64,000 bases of DNA, taken from NCBI GenBank assembly GCA_903893315.1, contig CAITLU010000048.1:1-64000 (forward strand), in the 5' to 3' direction. Position numbers and translations under genes: made by a program. This DNA is from an uncultured bacterium. GTDB taxonomy: Bacteria > Desulfobacterota > Binatia > UBA1149 > CAITLU01. The notes under the pieces were generated by a model. It did no database searches. It was not told the origin of the DNA and was given only the letters and a program-made list of their open reading frames with translations. Shown here piece by piece: positions 58,187 through 64,000 of the stretch; the stretch's first letter is position 1; every line of letters starts with the position of its first letter.

Positions 58187-59259
58187 GGCTGCACCTCCTT
58201 GCCGACGGCGCCGACGCGTCCCGGCGGCGTGGTGAACGGCCCGAACAGTTGCTGCCACTTGTAGACTATCAGCGTGTCGAGCAGCTCGGATTTTCCTCCG
58301 GCGCGCACGGCGGCGAGTTCGCCGCGCATCTTGTCGAGCGCGGCGTGAACCTTGGGGCCGAACAGCGACTCCAGGTAAGCCGGGGGAATACGCGGCGTCT
58401 GATAGTCGATCGACAGATCACCGTTGAGACGATGCGGCGACAGCGGCGGAATGTAGAAAATGTTCGGCTCGGTGCCGTATTCGGGATGCAGAGGCAGCGC
58501 GACTTTCCACTCGTGCACCAGTTTGTGGATCGGCCCGTCCTTGTCGTCGAGCATACCGACGAAGACCAGCCGTCCGGGACACTGCCGCGCGCAGACCGGA
58601 GCGACACCGTTTTCGAGACGCGGAAAACACATGTTGCAGTGCTGTGCGACGTTACGGACGTGGTTGAAATAGATTTTCTTGTAAGGACACGCCGCCATGC
58701 ACGCACGCGAACCGCGGCACAGGTTCTCATCGCGCAGCACGATGCCGTCCTGCTCTCGCTTGTACATGGCGCCGCTCGGACAGACTTCGACACAGACCGG
58801 ACGCGTGCAGTGGTTGCACAGCCGCGGCAGGTAGAAGAAGTACGAGTTGGGATACTCGCCGCCGCCCTGATCCTCGTCCCAGTTCGGTCCCCAGGTCGGC
58901 TCCTTACCGGCGCCGGTGCCGCGCTCGCTCGGCGCCAGGTGCACCGACGAGCCTTTGCCGCCGAAGAACACTTCCTTGTGGTTGAACTGCCAGCCGCCGC
59001 CGAAGTCCTCAGCGGTGGGAACCTTGCCGAGCACCGGACGGCCTTCGACATCGTAACCGCCGCCCATGCTCTCCCAGCCTTTGGGAGTGCCGAGTCCGGG
59101 CTGCGTGTTGACCGAACACCACCACTGGTTCTCCTCACCCGGCGCGCCGGTCCAGAGCATCTTGCAGGCGACCGAACAGGTCTGGCACCCCATGCACTTG
59201 TTGAGGTCGAAGACCATGGATACCTGGCGCTCGGAGGTCGGCTGGCTTGGGCTCGTCAT
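58183..59259 (-). CDS. Iron-sulfur beta subunit, type II DMSO-reductase family (right operon)
   Basis: 358 residues, first gene of the right-hand operon. Cys motifs: CMGCQTCSVACK, CNHCTRPVCVEVCP, CRGSRACMAACP and CNMCFPRLENGVAPVCARQCP, giving four cluster sites as in NarH/EbdB. It is the mirror of 45141-46205, sharing VFDLNKC.GCQTCSVACK, RIPPAYLESLFGP.VH.AL and PLHPE.G.EPN. No signal peptide. It is divergent from a LysR-type regulator with 153 bases between. Confidence 0.93.
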   Translation of the reverse strand: MTSPSQPTSERQVSMVFDLNKCMGCQTCSVACKMLWTGAPGEENQWWCSVNTQPGLGTPKGWESMGGGYDVEGRPVLGKVPTAEDFGGGWQFNHKEVFFGGKGSSVHLAPSERGTGAGKEPTWGPNWDEDQGGGEYPNSYFFYLPRLCNHCTRPVCVEVCPSGAMYKREQDGIVLRDENLCRGSRACMAACPYKKIYFNHVRNVAQHCNMCFPRLENGVAPVCARQCPGRLVFVGMLDDKDGPIHKLVHEWKVALPLHPEYGTEPNIFYIPPLSPHRLNGDLSIDYQTPRIPPAYLESLFGPKVHAALDKMRGELAAVRAGGKSELLDTLIVYKWQQLFGPFTTPPGRVGAVGKEVQP

Positions 59260-59363
59260 CGGTCGTCTCTCCCGGACCCGTGCTTGTCGTATGCGTCACG
59301 ATGGCGTGCGGACCGCGAGGCTTTATCGACCATCCAGATATTCCGGTCCAATACTATCTTTTG

Positions 59364-59373
59364 ATACATGTAT
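59364..59373. promoter_or_regulatory. Palindrome ATACATGTAT, candidate LysR operator
   Basis: A perfect 10-bp palindrome, with AATAC at 59350-59354 and GTATT at 59370-59374 forming a further inverted pair. It is AT-rich in a GC-rich region and lies between the divergent LysR-type gene and the right-hand molybdoenzyme operon, where LysR regulators normally bind. Confidence 0.4.
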
Positions 59374-59412
59374 TCCTCCTGGCTATAAGACGGCAGCGGA
59401 GGTCAATGCGGG

Positions 59413-60504
59413 ATGGACATGCGGCAGGTGCGCCACCTGGTGGCAGTGATCGAACACGGCAACATCCTGCGCGCGGCCAGCGCGATCCACATCTCACAGC
59501 CGGCCCTGAGCAAGAGCATCCAGAACCTGGAGGCCGAACTCGGCGTGCCTCTTCTCGAGCGAGGCCCGCGCGGCGTCACTCCGACGATCTACGGCGACAA
59601 CCTGCTCAAGCACGCCAGGCTGCTGCTCAACCAGTGCGACCAGGCGATCGCCGAGATCCGTGCGATCAAGGACGGGCAGCTCGGCCACTTGCGACTGGGC
59701 CTGGCCAACTTCGCGATCTATTTTCTGCCGGGAGTGGTGGCCGAGTTACTGGTGTCGAGGCCGGGACTGTCGCTCGACATCGTCGACGGCACCTATGAAG
59801 GACTCACCGCCCTGGTGCGCGAAGGCGCACTGGACGCGGTGATCAGCGGGTTGCCGCCTCTGCATCAGGCTCAGGACCTGGTGCACGAAGAACTCGTCTC
59901 CACCGAGTTCGTGATCGCCTGCCGGCCCGACTATCCGCTGGCTGCGCAGGCCGCGACGTCGATAGCCGTACTCGACAAGGCGCAGTGGATTCTGCCGAAC
60001 AAACCCCAGGCCATCGTCGACCTGTGGGAACTGGCGTTTCGCACGGCCGGCGCGACCCCACCGCGGCCGGTTCTGCAATCGGCGTCGATGATGTTCGTCA
60101 AGGCAATGCTGCTGGAGGGGCCATTCCTGGCTCTGCTGCCGCGCGGCATCGTCCACTATGAACTCGAGAGCGGCCGGCTGGCGGCGATTCCGGTCGCCAC
60201 GGTCGCGGAAGGAATCATCTACCGCGCAGGCAGCGTGCATCCGCCCGCGCTCTTCGTGCTGATCGAGGCGATCCGCGCGGCGCAGCGCGAAGGCGTCGGC
60301 GGCGCACGCACATCGCGGCCCGGGCCTCCCGATGGTGGCACGCTCGCAGCGGCGTTCACCGAAGCGATCCGTCTCGCGCAGCAACGCGAAGCCGGCGTCG
60401 TCGCTGGTAACACCCGGCGCAAGAAAAGCGCGCACAAAACGCGCGACACAGCCGGCGTCGTCGAAGCGAGCGACGTATCGCCTGCCAAAGGGTTGCGCCG
60501 ATGA
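59413..60504 (+). CDS. LysR-family transcriptional regulator
   Basis: 363 residues. The N-terminal winged HTH reads MRQVRHLVAVIEHGN and AASAIHISQPALSKSIQNLEAELGVPLLER, a textbook LysR helix-turn-helix. A periplasmic-binding-like effector domain follows (about 95-295). A further 65-residue basic C-terminal tail (RRKKSAHKTRD) is longer than usual. GGAGG lies ten bases before the ATG. It is divergent from the right-hand molybdoenzyme operon and is its likely regulator. Confidence 0.92.
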   Translation: MDMRQVRHLVAVIEHGNILRAASAIHISQPALSKSIQNLEAELGVPLLERGPRGVTPTIYGDNLLKHARLLLNQCDQAIAEIRAIKDGQLGHLRLGLANFAIYFLPGVVAELLVSRPGLSLDIVDGTYEGLTALVREGALDAVISGLPPLHQAQDLVHEELVSTEFVIACRPDYPLAAQAATSIAVLDKAQWILPNKPQAIVDLWELAFRTAGATPPRPVLQSASMMFVKAMLLEGPFLALLPRGIVHYELESGRLAAIPVATVAEGIIYRAGSVHPPALFVLIEAIRAAQREGVGGARTSRPGPPDGGTLAAAFTEAIRLAQQREAGVVAGNTRRKKSAHKTRDTAGVVEASDVSPAKGLRR

Positions 60505-60539
60505 ACGAATCGGCCGTGGGCCACCGTCCGACCGCCGGC

Positions 60540-60582
60540 GACATCGCCGCGGCTCCAGCAGTACGCGCGCCGCGGCGATGTC
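60540..60582 (+). terminator. 13-14-bp perfect inverted repeat after the LysR gene
   Basis: GACATCGCCGCGG (60540-60552) pairs perfectly with CCGCGGCGATGTC (60570-60582), with one further C-G pair inside, and a 15-base loop. It lies 36 bases past the LysR stop. Strong stem but no U-run, so termination is likely but not certain. Confidence 0.5.
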
Positions 60583-60744
60583 AGATCCGCCGTAAGTCAG
60601 CGATCAATCACGTGGATGTCGCACCAGCGAGGCGTTGTTCGCGTCCGCGCGCCTCTCGCCCATGGCAACGACGCGAACAACGACATTGACGCAAGCAAGC
60701 CCATGCTATACCCGCACCGGGCCACCCGAGGAGGGGCTCACCTC

Positions 60745-62145
60745 ATGCACCTACTGACACGCCACCTGACTGCCGCCTTGCTGCTCTTTGCCGCCACCGG
60801 CGCCGAGGCTGTAGTTCCGGTGCCCGATCACGTCGTGGTCGCGATCATGGAAAACACCAACTACGGGTCGATCGTAGGGTCGGCGGCCGCGCCGTACATC
60901 AACTCGCTGATCGCCGACGGCGCGCTGATGACCGACGCGCACGGAGTCACGCACCCGAGCCAGCCCAACTACCTGGTGTTGTTTTCGGGATCGAATCAGG
61001 GGACGACGACGGATGCGTGCCCGATCGGACCGTTCGCGACCGACAACCTGGGCAGCCTGCTCATCGCCGGCAGTCTGACTTTCACCGGCTACTCCGAGAG
61101 CCTGCCAGCGCCCGGCGACAGTTCCTGCACCGACGGCGTGTTCTACCGGCGCAAGCACAATCCGTGGGTGAACTTTTCCAACGTGCCGAGTGCTTCCAAC
61201 CAGCCGTTCTCGGTCTTCCCCGCCGACTACTCGACACTGCCCACCGTCTCTTTCGTCGTGCCGAACCAGTACAACGACATGCACGACGGTCCCACCGCAG
61301 CCGGCGATGCGTGGCTGCAAGCCAACATCGACGACTACGTACAGTGGGCGAAGACCCACAACAGCGTGTTCATTCTGACCTGGGACGAGGACGATTTTCT
61401 GCCCATCAACCACATCGTCACGCTGCTGGTCGGCGAGCAGGTCGTTGCAGGCAGTTACGCGACGCGCACCGACCATCTCGACGTGCTGCGCACGATCGAA
61501 GACATGTACGGACTGTCCTACGCCGGCGCCAGCGACACGGCCAGGCAGATCTCGGAAGTGTTCGCGACCTGCGGCGACGGCATCGAGGAACCGGGTGAAG
61601 AATGCGGCGACGGCGCACTGGTCTGCGATGGCGCTCAGGTCTGCGTCTCGTGCCAGTGCCTTAATCCGGTGGCGTGTTCGAGCGGCATCGCGCTGGACAA
61701 ACCGAGCGTCTCGCTGACGGCCTCACCTTCCGTTTTCAAGTTCAAAGCCAGCGCCGTCATCCCCAAGCCCTGGGTCGGAGTCGATCCACCGACGGCCGGT
61801 ATTCGCATCGTGGTCGACACGATCGACCACAGCGGCGGAATCGACGCCACGCTTGCGGCTGGCGCAGCCTGGAAGGCCAACGCCGCGAACACGAAGTGGA
61901 CCTACACTGACAAGACCGCCGCCGTGTCGGGTATCAGGAAAGTCACGGTCACCGACAAGTCGAGCAAGATCGACGGTCAGTTGCAGATCGCCGTCGCCGG
62001 CAAGAGTGCATCTTCGACGCTCCCCTACCTCGGCGACGTGCGCGCCAGTGTCATCTTCGGTGCTTCGAGCGAATGTGCGGCGGTGAGCGAAGGCGGAGCG
62101 ACGCTCACGTGCAGCGGCGACGCCGCTTACGTCAAGTGCAAGTGA
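60745..62145 (+). CDS. Secreted phosphoesterase (PF04185, acid phosphatase/phospholipase-like)
   Basis: 466 residues from the ATG at 60745, with GAGGAGGGG about ten bases upstream; the frame opens at 60616. Signal peptide LLTRHLTAALLLFAATGAEA. Catalytic region: IMENTNYGSIVGSAAAPYIN, THPSQPNYLVLFSG and LTWDEDD are motifs of the PF04185 phosphoesterase family of alkaline-phosphatase-like fold. A Cys-rich linker (CGDGIEEPGEECGDG) follows near 275, then a beta-rich C-terminal domain of about 150 residues with no family recognised. It probably hydrolyses phosphate esters outside the cytoplasm. Confidence 0.85.
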   Translation: MHLLTRHLTAALLLFAATGAEAVVPVPDHVVVAIMENTNYGSIVGSAAAPYINSLIADGALMTDAHGVTHPSQPNYLVLFSGSNQGTTTDACPIGPFATDNLGSLLIAGSLTFTGYSESLPAPGDSSCTDGVFYRRKHNPWVNFSNVPSASNQPFSVFPADYSTLPTVSFVVPNQYNDMHDGPTAAGDAWLQANIDDYVQWAKTHNSVFILTWDEDDFLPINHIVTLLVGEQVVAGSYATRTDHLDVLRTIEDMYGLSYAGASDTARQISEVFATCGDGIEEPGEECGDGALVCDGAQVCVSCQCLNPVACSSGIALDKPSVSLTASPSVFKFKASAVIPKPWVGVDPPTAGIRIVVDTIDHSGGIDATLAAGAAWKANAANTKWTYTDKTAAVSGIRKVTVTDKSSKIDGQLQIAVAGKSASSTLPYLGDVRASVIFGASSECAAVSEGGATLTCSGDAAYVKCK

Positions 62146-62466
62146 GGCTGGCGATGGCCGTCCAACGCAGCGAGCCCTCGCCTGTGTCACGACACAAACG
62201 TAAGACGGCATCACTTGTGGGATAGAGCCATCCTGGGTTGCGCCGCTACCCACGTATGCAGGCTTGGCGAATAAGACAGTCGCGATCAGCAGGCGAGAGA
62301 CACATGCCGGACGATATCGGCGGAGTCGCCCAGCGCGCCACCGCCCCCTCCTGCAGCCCACGATCAGCCCACGACCGCGAACGCCGAAAGAATGTGTGCC
62401 GCAGATCACACATTTCACGTTTGCCTGCCAGGTGACTGAACCGCCCGGTCTTGCTCTCCAACGAAC
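62146..62466. other. Intergenic region upstream of the cas9-associated RNA segment
   Basis: About 320 bases after the phosphoesterase stop. A short inverted pair GTGTC/GACAC occurs near 62184-62195. Open frames on both strands lack coding features. No CRISPR repeat unit, tRNA or IS end recognised. Confidence 0.5.
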
Positions 62467-62581
62467 GGAGCCCCCCGTCGTCAGACGGGAGGCTCCAGGG
62501 TTTACCCTTAAAGGGATATCCTGCGAAGCTTTCGCTTCTTGTTATGGAAAGCAGGGCAGGCGTCGGTCAGCTACAGTGCTG
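62467..62581 (-). ncRNA. Candidate tracrRNA
   Basis: Read on the minus strand, this roughly 115-base segment has, in order: a single-stranded-looking 5' part (62540-62581) ending CCATAACAAG, fit to pair with a repeat starting GTTATGG. It is followed by a hairpin with a GAAA tetraloop (stem GAAGC/GCTTC at 62525-62538), a short AGGG/CCCT hairpin (62497-62508), and a strong 12-bp, one-mismatch stem with loop TGAC at 62467-62496 as a terminator-like end. A promoter lies just upstream. This is the size and layout of tracrRNAs (anti-repeat, nexus, 3' hairpin). The lack of a U-run and of a visible CRISPR array keep it tentative. Confidence 0.5.
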
Positions 62582-62587
62582 CTGATT

Positions 62588-62615
62588 CCTTTACTCATCG
62601 GCGCCCTTTTGTCAA
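62588..62615 (-). promoter_or_regulatory. Candidate sigma-70 promoter for the tracrRNA candidate
   Basis: On the minus strand a consensus -35 TTGACA (plus-strand 62610-62615) is followed after 16 bases by TAAAGG (62588-62593) as a partial -10. Transcription would start near 62581, exactly where the structured RNA segment begins, and runs away from cas9. Confidence 0.45.
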
Positions 62616-62645
62616 AAACGCTGCACAAGCGAAGCAGGAGTTTTT

Positions 62646-64000
62646 GTGTCAAAGAGCATCTTAGGCCTTGATCTCGGAACGAACAGCATCGGCTGGGCCT
62701 TGCTCGGCACCGCTCCCGACGGGTCTCCAACCCATCTCATAAAGTGCGGCGTTCGAATCTTCCAAGAAGCGGTCGATGCGAAAACACGCACCCCAAAGAA
62801 CAAAGCGAGGAGAGATGCTCGATCGCTGCGGCGCACACTAGCACGGCGCCGACGTAGAATAGCGAAACTCAAAGGCATTCTCTTCCGTCACGGGTTCATC
62901 CCCAAAGAACTCGCTACAGCAACGAATCCCGAAGCGGCACTAAATGCCATCGGGGACCCCTACGAACTCAGGTGCCGTGCCCTCGATACGCCCCTTTCGC
63001 TCGTCGAGTTTGGTCGGGTGCTCCTCCATCTCTGCAAGCGACGTGGATTCCTGAGCAACCGTAAGACACTCGTCACCGAGCTCGCGGACGACCCGCGCTT
63101 CACGACTTTGCTGGCGCAGGTTGACGACGCAAAGAGTTCCCGCGACTCAGATTCCGAAGAAGCAAAGGACGAGGGAGAGATCAAGGAAGAGATCAAAGGG
63201 TTAAAGCGACACATACGCGAGTCCGGAGCCAGAACGTTGGGTGAATTCCTCGCCAGACAGCGCTCGGAAGTTGTCGATGGGCACACCCGGCGTATCCATA
63301 CTGACCGCGCGATGTATCGAGAAGAGTTCGACCTGGTCTGGAACAGTCAAGAACGTTTTCACGAATCGCTGCGCGATGTCGTATTACGCGCCGAAATCCA
63401 CTCCGCCATCTTTTTCCAGCGGCCACTCAGATCCCAACGCCACCTCGTCGGTCGTTGCACGCTCGAGCGCGACCGGCAACGCGCCGCAAAGGCCTCCCCC
63501 GAAGCACAACGGGTTCGTATCCTGCAGGATCTCAACAACGTCGAGATTCTCAACCGCGTGACGGGCGAGTTACGCCCCCTCTCATCCGACGAGCGCGAGC
63601 TATTGCTGCGCGAACTCGACGGCGGCAAGGTCCGTAAACTACCGTGGTCGAAGGTAAAGAAGCTCCTCGGCATCCACAAAGGCGAGACCATCAATCTCGA
63701 AGAAGGGGGCAAGGACGAATTGCCCGGCAATACCACTTACTGGTGGATGAACAAGGCCCTCGGTGACACTTGGGAAGCACTGCCTCCAGTCGAGCGCCGG
63801 CGAGTGATCGAAGACATCCTCACCATCGACAAACCCGCGGCCTTAGCCGAGCGACTCATGCGTGTTTATGGGTTTTCGCCCGAACAGACGCTGGACCTCC
63901 TAACGGCAGGATTTGAGCCTGGATACGCCTCGCACTCTCTAAAGGCGCTTCGTCGCATCCTTCCTTTCCTGGAGCAGGGAGCCAAGTACCACAAGGCTTT
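62646..64000 (+). CDS. cas9: Cas9 endonuclease, N-terminal part, type II-C-like, cut by the window edge
   Basis: Open for 451 codons from the GTG at 62646 (AGGAG five bases upstream) to the window end with no stop. RuvC-I is ILGLDLGTNSIGWAL with catalytic D9. The arginine-rich bridge helix spans about 51-80 (ARRDARSLRRTLARRRRR). LLHLCKRRGFLSNRK at 126-140 and FFQRPLRSQRHLVGRC at 256-271 are recognition-lobe hallmarks of type II-C Cas9 proteins; the run TDRAMYREEFDLVWNSQ near 219 is also typical. HNH and RuvC-II/III lie beyond the edge. Cas9 cuts DNA guided by crRNA plus tracrRNA. Base use is visibly less GC-rich (cta, tta, aga, aaa codons) than the neighbours, which suggests transfer. Type II-C loci usually continue with cas1 and cas2. 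Confidence 0.93.
   Translation, partial: MSKSILGLDLGTNSIGWALLGTAPDGSPTHLIKCGVRIFQEAVDAKTRTPKNKARRDARSLRRTLARRRRRIAKLKGILFRHGFIPKELATATNPEAALNAIGDPYELRCRALDTPLSLVEFGRVLLHLCKRRGFLSNRKTLVTELADDPRFTTLLAQVDDAKSSRDSDSEEAKDEGEIKEEIKGLKRHIRESGARTLGEFLARQRSEVVDGHTRRIHTDRAMYREEFDLVWNSQERFHESLRDVVLRAEIHSAIFFQRPLRSQRHLVGRCTLERDRQRAAKASPEAQRVRILQDLNNVEILNRVTGELRPLSSDERELLLRELDGGKVRKLPWSKVKKLLGIHKGETINLEEGGKDELPGNTTYWWMNKALGDTWEALPPVERRRVIEDILTIDKPAALAERLMRVYGFSPEQTLDLLTAGFEPGYASHSLKALRRILPFLEQGAKYHKA

Noticed and set aside
62467-62496. The 12-bp hairpin as a simple terminator of the phosphoesterase gene
   Set aside because: It lies about 320 bases past that gene, has no U-run on the plus strand, and is part of a longer structured segment with a promoter on the minus strand.
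62146-64000. CRISPR repeat array inside the window
   Set aside because: No direct repeat of 25-40 bases at regular spacing is visible; only the cas9 start and the RNA-like segment are present.
62646-64000. IscB or another transposon-encoded RuvC protein instead of Cas9
   Set aside because: The recognition-lobe motifs LCKRRGFLSNRK and FFQRPLRSQ, and the length before any HNH domain, fit Cas9, not IscB.

Overview
The window is high-GC DNA from a Gram-negative bacterium. The evidence is envelope polysaccharide machinery, lipoproteins, Tat-exported molybdoenzymes and a secreted protein with a CGDGIEEPGEECGDG-type Cys motif. Such motifs, giant DUF11 proteins and amidohydrolase or acyl-CoA dehydrogenase relics are common in deltaproteobacterial-type lineages (Myxococcota, Desulfobacterota, Binatota-like). 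That placement is inference; there is no rRNA or other marker gene here.

Layout. 0-10 kb: one 3287-residue secreted DUF11/SdrD-B repeat protein on the minus strand. 10.2-13.5 kb: ovoA-ovoB for ovothiol synthesis. 13.5-25.6 kb: a minus-strand exopolysaccharide/O-antigen cluster (radical SAM, three glycosyltransferases, WbaP-type initiator, Wzz-type chain-length protein, MurJ-type flippase, polymerase, methyltransferase). 25.7-29.4 kb: a lipoprotein, a second polymerase/ligase and two divergent paralogous lipoproteins. 29.6-31.9 kb: an aldehyde dehydrogenase and a HEPN/MNT toxin-antitoxin pair whose antitoxin carries an in-frame stop. 32.4-38.3 kb: a TrpXYZ-like ABC importer operon with a triple-domain binding protein and an embedded STAS-domain gene. 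38.4-40.5 kb: a convergent RsbU/RsbW/RsbV-like partner-switching operon. 40.7-43.6 kb: uppP, a decayed ThiS-like remnant and a hybrid histidine kinase.

44-60.5 kb holds the most unusual metabolic region: two mirror-image operons of the type II DMSO-reductase family. Each encodes one NarH/EbdB-like iron-sulfur beta subunit, one alpha-type molybdopterin subunit without a Tat signal, and a second alpha-type subunit with a Tat signal. They converge on a 13-bp inverted repeat and are flanked by divergent regulators (AraC-type on the left, LysR-type on the right). No TorD-like chaperone, heme-b subunit or membrane anchor is present. The right copy contains what look like relics of an acyl-CoA dehydrogenase and an amidohydrolase gene.

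60.7-62.1 kb: a secreted phosphoesterase. From 62.6 kb to the window edge: the N-terminal 451 codons of an uncatalogued type II-C-like Cas9. It is preceded, on the opposite strand, by a promoter plus a compact structured segment that is a good tracrRNA candidate. No CRISPR array, cas1 or cas2 lies in the window; they may be beyond the right edge.
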